DNA from: Enterenecus faecium
GTDB lineage: Bacteria; Bacillota; Clostridia; Oscillospirales; Oscillospiraceae
DNA: 64,000 nt
Assembly (NCBI GenBank): GCA_018713215.1
Contig: DVFO01000048.1
Coordinates: 1-64,000 of the forward strand
Direction: 5' to 3'
Made by a program: the position numbers and the translations under genes. Below the pieces are notes generated by a model. It had not been told where the DNA came from. It saw nothing but the letters and a program-made list of their open reading frames with translations, and searched no databases. This document shows, in pieces, positions 33,371-41,871 of the stretch. Each line of letters begins with the position of its first letter. The stretch's first letter is position 1.

Positions 33371-34858
33371 ATGGGAAAGCCCACAGGATTTATGGAATAT
33401 CAACGGCAGAACGGGCCTTCCGTCCCGCCTCTGGAGCGCATTCAAACCTTTGACGAGTTCCACACCACCCTCACCCTCCAGCAGCAACAGCAGCAGGGGG
33501 CCCGGTGTATGGACTGCGGCGTCCCCTTCTGTCAGGCGGGGATGATGATTGGCGGCATGGCCTCCGGTTGTCCCCTCCACAACCTGGTGCCTGAGATCAA
33601 CGATCTGGTATACCACGGCAACTGGGAACAGGCGTATATCCGCCTCAGCCGCACCCACTGCCTGCCCGAGTTCACCTCCCGGGTGTGTCCCGCCCTGTGT
33701 GAGGCGGCCTGTACCTGCGGGGAATACAGTGAGCCGGTCACCACCAAGGACAACGAGCGCCAGGTCATTGAGTACGCCTTTGCCCATGGCCTGGTGAGCG
33801 GGGAGCCTCCCAAGGTACGCACGGGCAAGCGGGTGGCTGTGGTGGGCAGCGGCCCGGCGGGGCTGTCTGCGGCGCTGCTGCTCAACCAGCGCGGCCACTC
33901 TGTGACGGTGTTCGAGCGCCACGATCGCCCTGGTGGACTACTGCGCTACGGCATTCCCAATATGAAGCTGGACAAGAAGGTCATCGACCGCCGCATTGCT
34001 CTCATGGAGCAGGCGGGGGTAGAGTTCCGCTGTCACGTGGACGTGGGCCGCACGGTCACCGCCCAGGAACTTCTGGAGCAGTACGACCGGGTGATTCTGG
34101 CCTGCGGGGCCAGCCAGCCCCGGGACCTGCCGGTACCCGGACGGGAGGCCCAGGGGGTGATGTTCGCCGTGGACTTCCTCACCCAGGTGACGAAAGAGTT
34201 GCTGGACAGCGACTTCCAGACTGTCCCCACTCATCTGGCCCAGGGCAAGCAGGTGCTGGTTATCGGCGGCGGCGACACGGGCAACGACTGCGTGGGTACC
34301 GCCATCCGACTGGGGGCAGCGGGGGTGACCCAGCTGGAGATGATGCCCAAGGCCCCGGAGACCCGTACCCCCGGCAACCCCTGGCCCCAGTGGCCCCGGG
34401 TGTTAAAGACCGACTACGGACAGCAGGAGGCCATCGCTGTGTTTGGAGAAGACCCCCGCCGCTACCAGACTACGGTGAAGGAGTTTCAGCAGGACGCGGA
34501 GGGCAAGGTGTGCGGAGCCGTGCTGGTGAGCCTGGAACCCAAAAAGGACGAGGCAACCGGACGGATGCAGATGGTCCCCGTGGAGGGCAGCGAGGTAGAG
34601 GTGCCCGCCGACCTGGTGCTCATCGCCGCAGGCTTTTTGGGCAGTGAGGAGTATGTGACCCAGGCCTTTGGCGTGGAGCGGGACGGCCGCACCAACGTGG
34701 CCACCCAGCCCGGCGGCTATGAGACCAGCGTGGAGCGGGTGTTTACCGCCGGAGACATGCACCGGGGCCAATCCCTGGTGGTATGGGCCATTGCCGAGGG
34801 CCGGGAAGCGGCCCGGGCGGTGGATGCCTCCCTCATGGGATACAGCAACCTATCATGA
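33371..34858 (+). CDS. gltD: Glutamate synthase, small subunit
   Basis: The 495-residue flavoprotein passes electrons from NAD(P)H to GltB through FAD and 4Fe-4S clusters. The N-terminal iron-sulfur domain has CMDCGVPFC, GCPLHN, CPALCEAACTCG. The first Rossmann motif is VAVVGSGPAGLSAA and the second VLVIGGGDTGND, with FTAGDMHRGQSLVVWAIAEG at the FAD-closing end. ATG 33371 is chosen; a TTG at 33362 overlaps the gltB stop and is less likely. It lies 5 bases after gltB and ends the operon at a strong terminator. Confidence 0.96.
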   Translation: MGKPTGFMEYQRQNGPSVPPLERIQTFDEFHTTLTLQQQQQQGARCMDCGVPFCQAGMMIGGMASGCPLHNLVPEINDLVYHGNWEQAYIRLSRTHCLPEFTSRVCPALCEAACTCGEYSEPVTTKDNERQVIEYAFAHGLVSGEPPKVRTGKRVAVVGSGPAGLSAALLLNQRGHSVTVFERHDRPGGLLRYGIPNMKLDKKVIDRRIALMEQAGVEFRCHVDVGRTVTAQELLEQYDRVILACGASQPRDLPVPGREAQGVMFAVDFLTQVTKELLDSDFQTVPTHLAQGKQVLVIGGGDTGNDCVGTAIRLGAAGVTQLEMMPKAPETRTPGNPWPQWPRVLKTDYGQQEAIAVFGEDPRRYQTTVKEFQQDAEGKVCGAVLVSLEPKKDEATGRMQMVPVEGSEVEVPADLVLIAAGFLGSEEYVTQAFGVERDGRTNVATQPGGYETSVERVFTAGDMHRGQSLVVWAIAEGREAARAVDASLMGYSNLS

Positions 34859-34865
34859 TACAGAG

Positions 34866-34904
34866 AGTCCGGCACGGGGGTATCCTCGTGCCGGACTCCT
34901 TTTA
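34866..34904. terminator. Terminator shared by gltD and the TetR gene
   Basis: A 14-base-pair stem (34866-34879 with 34884-34897, one G-U pair) has a 4-base loop and is followed by CCTTTTATT. It lies between converging genes. Confidence 0.9.
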
Positions 34905-35462
34905 TTCCTGTTTTCGGGCGTGCAGCTCTTCCACCAGGGCCCGAGAGCAGTGCTCGGTGATCTGGGCGATGGCGGCAATGGTGCCTGGGGTGTCGATGGC
35001 TTTTCCCTCGCACATGGCGTAGTAGCCCCCGAAAATGGCGAAGTTGAGATAGACATTGAAGAACAGATCGTCTTCATATTGGGGATAGGCCTGAAAAATC
35101 CGCTCCTTCAGGGCGGTGTGGAGTTTGATCACGAAATTTCCCCGCTGGGGGCCGGAAAACAGCTTGTCAATTCGGGCAGACTGGGCGTAAAAGGCCAGAA
35201 ACAGCTCCTGGGTGAACTCTTTGGGGTGTTCCACCACGTATTGAGGGTGGGGGAGGTTGTCCACCACCTGCTGGATCAGCTCCTGTTCCAACTGATCGGA
35301 CAGGTGGTAGATGTCTGTGAAGTGGGTGTAAAAGGTGGACTTGTTGATTTCCGCCTTTTCACACAGCTCCTTGACCGTGATTTTCTCCAGGGGCTTGTGG
35401 GCCCGCAGTTCCATAAAGGCGGTGATGATACTCCGCCGGGTTTTCTTCACTCGAATGTCCAT
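34902..35462 (-). CDS. TetR/AcrR-family transcriptional regulator
   Basis: The 186-residue protein has a TetR DNA-binding domain in residues 8-50 (AFMELRAHKPLEKITVKELCEKAEINKSTFYTHF) and a C-terminal helical domain of the TetR_C_7-like kind. The ligand is unknown. It is divergently transcribed from glgB with a 146-base gap, so it may control itself and possibly glgB. A strong promoter reads towards it from 35589. Confidence 0.92.
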   Translation of the reverse strand: MDIRVKKTRRSIITAFMELRAHKPLEKITVKELCEKAEINKSTFYTHFTDIYHLSDQLEQELIQQVVDNLPHPQYVVEHPKEFTQELFLAFYAQSARIDKLFSGPQRGNFVIKLHTALKERIFQAYPQYEDDLFFNVYLNFAIFGGYYAMCEGKAIDTPGTIAAIAQITEHCSRALVEELHARKQE

Positions 35463-35560
35463 ATACCCCGTCCTTTCCCGACACTTTGCTGCAAAGGTTG
35501 GTTATCCGACCGCTGGCCTCAGCTGCTGGTGTGCAGCGGAGACGATACCATGTATACTCC

Positions 35561-35589
35561 ATTATAGTTGAAAAACCGACCATTGTCTA
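35561..35589 (-). promoter_or_regulatory. Promoter towards the TetR gene
   Basis: On the minus strand, TAGACA (35589-35584) and TATAAT (35566-35561) are 17 bases apart. Sequences GGTTGG and CCGACC recur in the gap (35499-35516 and 35577 onward) and may be operator half-sites. No clear glgB promoter was found. Confidence 0.65.
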
Positions 35590-35608
35590 GAAATGTCAGG
35601 AGGCTGCC

Positions 35609-37402
35609 ATGGATTTTTACGGATTTTACACGGGCCAGGAATTTGAGGCCTATCGCTTTCTCGGAGCCCAGGTGCAGGGGGACGGCAGCGTGGTCTTCCG
35701 CACCTTCGCCCCCAATGCCGCCAGCATCTCGGTGATTGGAGACTTCAACAGCTGGCAGGGCAGTGACATGCACAAGATCTACGACGGGAACTTCTGGGAG
35801 CTCACCGTTCCCCAGGTGGAGGTGGGGTCCCGGTACAAATTCCGCATCACCAGCCAGACAGGAAAAACCATCGACCACTGCGACCCCTATGGATTTGGCA
35901 GCGAAAAGCGGCCCCATACCGCCTCCGTGGTCCACACCCTGGACCGCTATTCCTTCCAGGATGGGGCGTGGATGGACCGCAGGGGAGAGGGGTACCAGCA
36001 GCCCCTGAACATTTACGAGGTGCACCTGGGCTCGTGGCAGAGAAAATCCGATGCCCCCGACGACTGGTATACCTATGAGGAGCTGGCCCAGCGGCTCATC
36101 CCCTATGTCAAGGAGTGCGGCTATAACTATATTGAGTTGATGCCTCTGGCCGAGCACCCCTGTGATGCCTCCTGGGGGTATCAGGACACCGGATTTTTCA
36201 GCCCCACCTCCCGCTATGGGACCCCCGATCAGCTGCGGTTCTTCATTGACCAGTGTCACCAAAACCACATCGGGGTCATCATGGATTTTGTCCCGGTGCA
36301 CTTTGCGGTGGACGACTACGCCTTGTGGAATTATGACGGCACCCCTCTCTATGAGTATCCCAACACCGCGGTGGGCCGCAGCGAGTGGGGCAGCTGCAAC
36401 TTCATGCACTCCAGAGGGGAAGTTCGGAGTTTCCTCCAGTCGGCGGCCCTCTACTGGCTGAAGGAGTTCCACGTGGACGGCCTGCGCATGGATGCGGTGA
36501 GCAACCTTATCTACTGGCAGGGAGACCCGGGACGGGGGGAGAACCGTGGAGCCATCCAGTTTTTGCAGACCATGAACCAGGGCCTCAAGCAGCGGCAGCC
36601 CCACGCCCTGCTCATTGCCGAGGACTCCACCTCCTATTCCGGTGTGACCAGAGACGTGGCCCACGGCGGACTGGGCTTTGACTACAAGTGGGATCTGGGG
36701 TGGATGAACGACACCCTGTCCTACTTCCAGACCCCGCCCCAGATGCGGCCCCAGCACTACCACAAACTCACCTTCTCCATGATGTATTTCTATCAGGAGC
36801 GGTATCTGCTCCCCCTGTCCCATGACGAGGTGGTCCACGGCAAGGCCACCATCCTCCAGAAGATGCACGGGGACTATGAGGAGAAGTTCCCCCAGGCTAG
36901 AGCTCTGTACTGCTACATGATGGCCCATCCTGGGAAGAAACTTAACTTCATGGGCAATGAGATTGGGCAGTTCCGGGAGTGGGACGAGAGCAGGGAACAG
37001 GACTGGAATCTGCTCTGTTATCCGAAACACGATGAATTGTTCCGGTTCATCCGGGACCTCAACCACCTGTATCTGAGCCACTCCGCCCTGTGGCAGGAGG
37101 ATGACCGAGAGCAGGGGTTCCGGTGGCTGGACTGCCACCAGGAGGAGCGGTGCATCTACGCCATGGAACGGCGCAGCGAAAAAGAGCGTCTGGTGTTCGT
37201 GTTCAACTTCTCGGACCAGACGCAGGACGGCTACCAACTCCCTGTGGAGGGTTGCGCTGGACTGCGGCCCATCCTCTCCACGGAGTGGGAGGAGTACGGC
37301 GGGGGCGTAAAGCGGGACGAGAACGTCTTGCACGTCCAGCACAACCAAGTTCAACTCTCTCTTCCGCCCTATTCGGGGCTGTGCCTGGCGGTGGAAGGAT
37401 AA
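35609..37402 (+). CDS. glgB: 1,4-alpha-glucan branching enzyme
   Basis: The 597-residue GH13 enzyme introduces alpha-1,6 branches into glycogen. It has an N-terminal CBM48 domain (about 20-105), then the barrel with YIELMPLAEHPCDASWGYQ, VIMDFVPVHF, GLRMDAVSNLIYW (nucleophile Asp), LIAEDSTSY (acid Glu) and LPLSHDEVVHGK. AGGAGG precedes ATG 35609. It is single, without glgA, glgC or glgP nearby. Oddly, the usual GYYAPTSRYG-type strand reads GFFSPTSRYG, a conservative change. Confidence 0.95.
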   Translation: MDFYGFYTGQEFEAYRFLGAQVQGDGSVVFRTFAPNAASISVIGDFNSWQGSDMHKIYDGNFWELTVPQVEVGSRYKFRITSQTGKTIDHCDPYGFGSEKRPHTASVVHTLDRYSFQDGAWMDRRGEGYQQPLNIYEVHLGSWQRKSDAPDDWYTYEELAQRLIPYVKECGYNYIELMPLAEHPCDASWGYQDTGFFSPTSRYGTPDQLRFFIDQCHQNHIGVIMDFVPVHFAVDDYALWNYDGTPLYEYPNTAVGRSEWGSCNFMHSRGEVRSFLQSAALYWLKEFHVDGLRMDAVSNLIYWQGDPGRGENRGAIQFLQTMNQGLKQRQPHALLIAEDSTSYSGVTRDVAHGGLGFDYKWDLGWMNDTLSYFQTPPQMRPQHYHKLTFSMMYFYQERYLLPLSHDEVVHGKATILQKMHGDYEEKFPQARALYCYMMAHPGKKLNFMGNEIGQFREWDESREQDWNLLCYPKHDELFRFIRDLNHLYLSHSALWQEDDREQGFRWLDCHQEERCIYAMERRSEKERLVFVFNFSDQTQDGYQLPVEGCAGLRPILSTEWEEYGGGVKRDENVLHVQHNQVQLSLPPYSGLCLAVEG

Positions 37403-37406
37403 AAAA

Positions 37407-37445
37407 CAGCAAGGCCTGGAATCGCTGGGATTTCAGGCCTTGCTG
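37407..37445 (+). terminator. Hairpin after glgB
   Basis: The perfect 12-base-pair stem CAGCAAGGCCTG/CAGGCCTTGCTG (37407-37418 with 37434-37445) follows the stop by 4 bases but has no T run. Confidence 0.65.
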
Positions 37446-37524
37446 CACATGAGAGTGGCATGTTCAGAAGAGGGAATGAAGGGGGGCGTAGTATGGAGAA
37501 TTCGTTAATTCATTGCTTTTTTGG

Positions 37525-37560
37525 AAAGAAAAAGTCCTGAACGCAGATGCGTTCAGGACT
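37525..37560 (-). terminator. Terminator of the minus-strand tRNA-Ala
   Basis: On the minus strand a 13-base-pair stem (37560-37548 with 37545-37533) with a 2-base loop is followed by TTTTTCTTTC. Confidence 0.95.
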
Positions 37561-37561
37561 T

Positions 37562-37637
<76 letters not shown>

Positions 37638-37684
37638 GAGTCGTTATTTTGTTTTTGCGGCGGTCTCTCGCGCCGACAAAAGTG

Positions 37685-37713
37685 AGTATATCAGAGAGGG
37701 GGTGGTTTGTCAA
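37685..37713 (-). promoter_or_regulatory. Promoter of the minus-strand tRNA-Ala
   Basis: On the minus strand, TTGACA (37713-37708) and TATACT (37690-37685) are 17 bases apart, a near-consensus stable-RNA promoter. Confidence 0.9.
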
Positions 37714-38019
37714 CAAGAAATTTCAAAAAATCTAAATTTTTTTCTTGGCCCTTTGTGCCTCTTATTTTCGGCCTTGTGTGCCCCGGAAACAACGTGGCCA
37801 GGGGGGACGCACAGGACAGTCTGGGGAAGCCTGCACAGCTGGCCACGCACCAGAGAGTTGCCTACATGAAGAACTACTTCTTGGGAGCGATGCCATACAC
37901 GGCCGGATACCCATATGATGTCTATATTCTATATCTATAAATTACAGATGTATATGAACAGGGATGTAGGGCCTGTTTTAGCCTCTGCAAAAAAATCTGA
38001 AATTTTCTGAAAAAAGCCC
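37714..38019. other. Gap between the divergent tRNA genes
   Basis: About 300 bases between the two tRNA promoters hold no gene that can be supported. A 77-codon open frame at 37707-37940 overlaps the promoter and has no convincing ribosome site or family features. The stretch 37714-37745 is AT-rich, as is 37985-38016. Confidence 0.7.
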
Positions 38020-38048
38020 TTGACTTTTCTTGCACCCCCTGTTATACT
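38020..38048 (+). promoter_or_regulatory. Promoter of the plus-strand tRNA-Ala
   Basis: TTGACT (38020-38025) and TATACT (38043-38048) are 17 bases apart. Confidence 0.9.
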
Positions 38049-38091
38049 AACACTCGTTCCGCAGGGGACGCGACAAAAACCAATAAGACCT

Positions 38092-38167
<76 letters not shown>

Positions 38168-38207
38168 AAAGACCTGAAACCATTTGGTTTCAGGTCTTTT
38201 GTTTTTT
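38168..38207 (+). terminator. Terminator of the plus-strand tRNA-Ala
   Basis: The stem AAAGACCTGAAACCA/TGGTTTCAGGTCTTT (2-base loop) starts right after CCA and is followed by TGTTTTTTC. Confidence 0.95.
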
Positions 38208-38216
38208 CTTCGGGCG

Positions 38217-38245
38217 TTGCATCCAGAGATATGCCGTGCTATGAT
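38217..38245 (+). promoter_or_regulatory. Promoter of the small membrane protein gene
   Basis: TTGCAT (38217-38222) and TATGAT (38240-38245) are 17 bases apart. Confidence 0.65.
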
Positions 38246-38295
38246 TATGGTAACAAGGGGAGCGGATAACGCCGGAGATCTGAGAGGTGATAGCA

Positions 38296-38472
38296 ATGAA
38301 GCATTTGAAACGATTTCTGTTGCTGTTGGTTGCGTTGTTTGTAGGTGCTGGCCTGGGTCATATCCTGTTGTCGGAGTTTGAGCCGTTACGACTGATTGCC
38401 TTTCTTGTGTTGTGTTTGGCTTTGGGCGAACTGTTCTATCAGATTGATCAAAGAACGCAAGATCAATCGTGA
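38296..38472 (+). CDS. Small two-helix membrane protein
   Basis: The 58-residue product starts at ATG 38296 after GAGAGGTGA. It has two hydrophobic helices (about residues 5-21 and 26-44) with a basic N-terminus (MKHLKR) and a polar C-terminus. I do not recognise a family. It has its own promoter and comes between the tRNA and another small membrane protein gene. Confidence 0.6.
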   Translation: MKHLKRFLLLLVALFVGAGLGHILLSEFEPLRLIAFLVLCLALGELFYQIDQRTQDQS

Positions 38473-38583
38473 GAGTGGGGAGCCGTTGCATCTGACAAAC
38501 TCTTTACCGTACCTGGGTGGCTCTGTTTACCTGTGTGTGCTATGATTTCCTTATCCGATGCCATGGAGAGAGGGAGCCGGAAG

Positions 38584-38844
38584 ATGAGAAAGCTACAGAT
38601 GTGGGATTTGGCCTCTGCACTGGTGTTTTTGGCGGGGGCCGTACTGTTTGGCGTGCCCTGTTTTCGGTATGAGGTGGTGACACCGCTATCCGGGCTTGGT
38701 GCACTGGTTGCAGTAGTTGGGGTGATCATGGGTCTGGTGAAGGTGCGCTGCCCGTGTTGCGGGGCTTTTCTTGGTGCTCTAGTGTCTTCCAAACGCCCCT
38801 TTTGTCCCAGTTGTGGGCGCAATTTGGAAAAAGTGCTGCGATAA
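38584..38844 (+). CDS. Membrane protein with C-terminal zinc ribbon
   Basis: The 86-residue product starts at ATG 38584 after GAGAGGGAG. Two hydrophobic segments (about 8-26 and 33-50) are followed by a zinc-ribbon-like tail with CPCC and CPSC (about 55-78), which should lie in the cytoplasm. No known family is recognised. A strong bidirectional terminator follows. Confidence 0.65.
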   Translation: MRKLQMWDLASALVFLAGAVLFGVPCFRYEVVTPLSGLGALVAVVGVIMGLVKVRCPCCGAFLGALVSSKRPFCPSCGRNLEKVLR

Positions 38845-38845
38845 G

Positions 38846-38884
38846 AAAAGCTCTGGAACCCGCCACAGGTTCCAGAGCTTTTTT
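38846..38884. terminator. Bidirectional terminator between the zinc-ribbon gene and tspO
   Basis: The stem AAAGCTCTGGAACC/GGTTCCAGAGCTTT with a 7-base loop is followed by TTTT and preceded by A residues. Confidence 0.94.
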
Positions 38885-39357
38885 CATCGGTTGAGCCAGA
38901 AAATCCCCAAGTTGAGATACCCGGCAAAGGCCACCCACGCCAGGTAGGGCAGCATCAGCCAGAACGTGCGGCGGTCCAGGGCGGAAAATTGCAGGGTGGT
39001 GAGGAGAATGAGGCACCACAGCAACACCAGCCAGAAAAAGGACACCAGATAGAGCCCCAGGTTGAAAAAGAGGATGGACCACAGGAAGTTAAACCCCAAC
39101 TGAATGCCGTAGAACACAAGGGCCCGCTTGACCAGCTTTTCTGGGCCCTGGGACCGGACTACCAAATAAGAGGCAATTCCCATCAGGACAAAGAGCACCG
39201 TCCACACCACGGGAAACAGCCAACCTGGCGGGGAGAGCGGCGGCTGGTTTAGGGCCTGAAAGCCCTCCATGGCACCCCGGGTCACCCAGCCGGACAGGCC
39301 GCCCACCGCCAGGGGGATGGCAATGCACAACACCAATTGACGCAGTTTGTGACTCAT
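38884..39357 (-). CDS. TspO/MBR family membrane protein
   Basis: The 157-residue product has the five hydrophobic helices and Trp/Pro pattern of tryptophan-rich sensory (TspO/peripheral benzodiazepine receptor) proteins: FQALNQPPLSPPGWLFPVVW, then VLMGIASYLVV, and YGIQLGFNFLWSILFF. TspO proteins bind porphyrins and sterols and affect tetrapyrrole and stress responses; the exact task is not known here. ATG 39357 follows GGAGGTGCT. Confidence 0.92.
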   Translation of the reverse strand: MSHKLRQLVLCIAIPLAVGGLSGWVTRGAMEGFQALNQPPLSPPGWLFPVVWTVLFVLMGIASYLVVRSQGPEKLVKRALVFYGIQLGFNFLWSILFFNLGLYLVSFFWLVLLWCLILLTTLQFSALDRRTFWLMLPYLAWVAFAGYLNLGIFWLNR

Positions 39358-39413
39358 TCCCAGCACCTCCGTTGCGGCTATTGTATGCTGCGTTGGGGAT
39401 AATTATGCAATCA

Positions 39414-39450
39414 AACACCCCGTGAACCGTTCCGTGGTCCACGGGGTGTT
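39414..39450 (-). terminator. Hairpin after the DUF454 gene
   Basis: The stem AACACCCCGTG/CACGGGGTGTT (39414-39424 with 39440-39450) lies just after the DUF454 stop on the minus strand and probably ends the ABC operon. Confidence 0.75.
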
Positions 39451-39453
39451 GCG

Positions 39454-39870
39454 TTAAGCCTGAGAGGCGGTTTCGTCCAACTTACGGTAGTACTCCGCCT
39501 GGGCGGGGGAGAGGGTCTTGATGCCGAAGATAAAGAAGAGAATGTGGAACAGCCACACACAGCCCAGGACGATGCGGCCCACCGGGACGCTGCCCATCAT
39601 GAAAAAGCCGATGGACATCACTAAGGTGACCGTGACCATGATGCGAAGTTTGGTGCTCCAGGTCATGCCCCGGCCTTTTGCAAAACTCTCCAGATTGTTT
39701 TTATACAGCTTGGTGGAGGTGAACCAGTTGTGCAGCCGCTGAGAACTGCGGGCAAAGCAGTAGGCCGCCAACATCAAAAAGGGAAAGGCGGGGAGCAGGG
39801 GCAGCACAGCGCCAACGGCGCCCAGGACCAGGCCAATACAACCCAATAGGATATAGAGCACTTTTTTCAT
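39454..39870 (-). CDS. DUF454 (YbaN-like) membrane protein
   Basis: The 138-residue protein matches the DUF454 pattern: an N-terminal helix with LGCIGLVLGAVGAVLPLLPAFPFLMLAAYCFARSS, the amphipathic WFTSTKLYKNNLESF and two more helices. The function of this family is unknown. It is the last gene of a tight minus-strand operon, 4 bases after the Nos_stim gene. Confidence 0.9.
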   Translation of the reverse strand: MKKVLYILLGCIGLVLGAVGAVLPLLPAFPFLMLAAYCFARSSQRLHNWFTSTKLYKNNLESFAKGRGMTWSTKLRIMVTVTLVMSIGFFMMGSVPVGRIVLGCVWLFHILFFIFGIKTLSPAQAEYYRKLDETASQA

Positions 39871-39874
39871 GGTA

Positions 39875-40219
39875 TCATCTCCTGTTTTGTCTTTGTTTCT
39901 CTCTGGTACTCTCCCACACGTGGCGCAGGGCCAGAATGGGGTGGTGGAGGAGCATCCGGGGCCCGGCGTAGCGCATGACCTGCCGAATTTGCTGGGCCAT
40001 GTCCTTCCGGTAACAGTGCACCTTGCAGTTGGAGCAGAAGGTTTTCGTCTCCATAAAGGGGCATTTGTCGCTGCGCTCCATGGCGTAGTCCTTCAGCGCC
40101 TGGCACTGGGGACACAGCTGTCCGGTGGGGGTGTGGTGAACGCCGTGGCAGTAGATGGCGATCATCTGCCCCACCACCTTCTGCTCCCGCTGGCGTTTTT
40201 TCTCCACAGCGGAGGCCAT
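39875..40219 (-). CDS. Nitrous-oxide-stimulated-promoter family protein
   Basis: The 114-residue protein matches the Nos_stim family (named from a promoter context; function not known). It has KKRQREQKVVGQMIAIYCHG and a Cys cluster CPQC, CPF, CSNCKVHCY (about 36-70) that looks like a metal site. It overlaps the upstream ABC gene stop by one base. It probably supports the transporter or the metal it handles. Confidence 0.88.
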   Translation of the reverse strand: MASAVEKKRQREQKVVGQMIAIYCHGVHHTPTGQLCPQCQALKDYAMERSDKCPFMETKTFCSNCKVHCYRKDMAQQIRQVMRYAGPRMLLHHPILALRHVWESTREKQRQNRR

Positions 40220-41871
40220 CAGCTCACCCTCCCATGCTCCACCGAGTGCACCTGGTCGGCAATGCCCATGGTGGACCGGCGGTGGCTGACCAAAATCACC
40301 GTGCGTTGGTCCCGCTCCCGGTGGAGGGAGCGGAGAATTTCCGCCTCATTGAGACTGTCCAGATTGCTGGTGGGCTCATCCAGCAGCAGGAAGGGGGCGT
40401 TGTGGAGGAAGGCCCGGGCCAGCCCCAGCCGCTGCCGTTCGCCGCCGGACAGGGTGTCTCCCAGTTCTCCCACCGGGGTATCGTACCCCTGGGGCAGGGT
40501 GAGGATGAAGTCGTGGATGGAGGCCTTCTTGCAGGCCTCCTCCACCTCCTCCCGGGTGGCGTTGGGGCGGGCCAGAAGAATGTTTTTCAAAATGGTGTCG
40601 TGGAACAGGTCGGTGTCCTGGGTCATATACCCTTGCATGGAGCGCAAATCAGAGGTATTGATGTTCCGCACGTCTCGCTCCGAGATGGTCACCTCTCCGC
40701 TCTGGCGGTCCCAGAACCGCATGAGCAGCTTTAAGAGGGTGGACTTGCCTGAGCCGCTGCGGCCTACAATACCCACCACCTTTCCCTTGGGGAAGTCCAG
40801 GGTCAGACCGTCCAGAATGGTCTCACCGCCGTAGGAGAAAGTGAGATCCTCGCAGGCTGCCCCGTGGAATCGGGTGGCGGACTGTCCAGACACCTCTTCT
40901 ACCACCGGGGTCTCGTCCAGAATGTCCAGCACCCGCCGGGCGGCGGCAAAGGTGCTCTGGAGAGTGGTACCCAGGTTGGCCAAAGCTACCACCGGGCCAA
41001 AGGAGGACATGAGGGTGATGAGGGGAATGAGCACCCCGCCAAAGTTCACTTGACCTTGTTCCAGCAGCACCAGCCCCAGGGCCAGCAGCGCCAGGTCGTA
41101 GAGCCAGATGACGGTGTGGGTGACGGCGGTGTTGGTGCCGGTGATGCGGCTCATGTCCTCCTGTACCCGGCTCAGGTCGTCGGTGCGGCCTTCCAGCTCA
41201 CTCAGACGCTGGGCCTGGCCGTGGTACTGGATGGTCTCATCCACTCCCCGCAGGCTGTCCAGCACAAAGGCGGACAGCTGCCCCGCCTTCTGGCGCATCC
41301 GGTTGCCGGTATTTCCAGAGCGGCGAGAGGCCAGCACGGGGAGGAGAATGCCCACGGTGGCGTAGGCCAGCAGGGCCAGCACCCCGTAGGCCCAGTGGAA
41401 CCAGGCCAGGAAGACGGCGGTGAGCAGGCTCATCACCAGGGCAATGGCGGCCGGGGAGATGGTGTGGGCGTAGAACACCTCCAACAGCTCGATGTCGGAG
41501 GTGATGACCGAGATCAAATCCCCCTTGTCCCGCCCGTCCAGCTTGGCAGGGGCCAGGCGGCGCAGGGCGGCAAATACCTTTTGGCGCAAAATAGCCAACA
41601 GTTTAAAGGCAATGTAGTGGTTGCAGGTCTGCTCTCCGTAGCGGAACACCCCGCGCAGCAGGGCGCACAGGGCGGCAACCAGGAAAATGAAAGGCAGGGT
41701 GTTCTGGTGGTTGAGGACGGAGAGAATGCCCACGCCGCCCAGCACCGGGATCAGGGTGGCGGCGATGAAGCCCAGCACGCCCAGGGTGATAGCCAGGAGC
41801 ATTACCCTGGTGAGGGGCCCTACCAGCGTGATGAGGCGGGCCATACAGGATAGATTGCTGCGCGGTTTCAT
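40219..41871 (-). CDS. ABC transporter, fused membrane/ATPase subunit (CydC-like)
   Basis: The 550-residue half-transporter has six membrane helices (about 15-290) and an ABC domain with Walker A GRSGSGKST, signature LSGGERQRLGLARAF and Walker B LLLDEPTSNLD. The similarity is to CydC and related exporter-fold importers. ATG 41871 follows GGAGGTACC. It overlaps its partner gene by 4 bases and must form a heterodimer with it. Because cydAB is absent nearby and iron-type operators lie upstream, a siderophore importer of the YbtPQ/IrtAB kind is an alternative to thiol export. Confidence 0.88.
   Translation of the reverse strand: MKPRSNLSCMARLITLVGPLTRVMLLAITLGVLGFIAATLIPVLGGVGILSVLNHQNTLPFIFLVAALCALLRGVFRYGEQTCNHYIAFKLLAILRQKVFAALRRLAPAKLDGRDKGDLISVITSDIELLEVFYAHTISPAAIALVMSLLTAVFLAWFHWAYGVLALLAYATVGILLPVLASRRSGNTGNRMRQKAGQLSAFVLDSLRGVDETIQYHGQAQRLSELEGRTDDLSRVQEDMSRITGTNTAVTHTVIWLYDLALLALGLVLLEQGQVNFGGVLIPLITLMSSFGPVVALANLGTTLQSTFAAARRVLDILDETPVVEEVSGQSATRFHGAACEDLTFSYGGETILDGLTLDFPKGKVVGIVGRSGSGKSTLLKLLMRFWDRQSGEVTISERDVRNINTSDLRSMQGYMTQDTDLFHDTILKNILLARPNATREEVEEACKKASIHDFILTLPQGYDTPVGELGDTLSGGERQRLGLARAFLHNAPFLLLDEPTSNLDSLNEAEILRSLHRERDQRTVILVSHRRSTMGIADQVHSVEHGRVS

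Noticed and set aside
37707..37940. 77-codon frame between the two tRNA genes
   Set aside because: It overlaps the tRNA promoter, has no convincing ribosome site and shows no protein family features.
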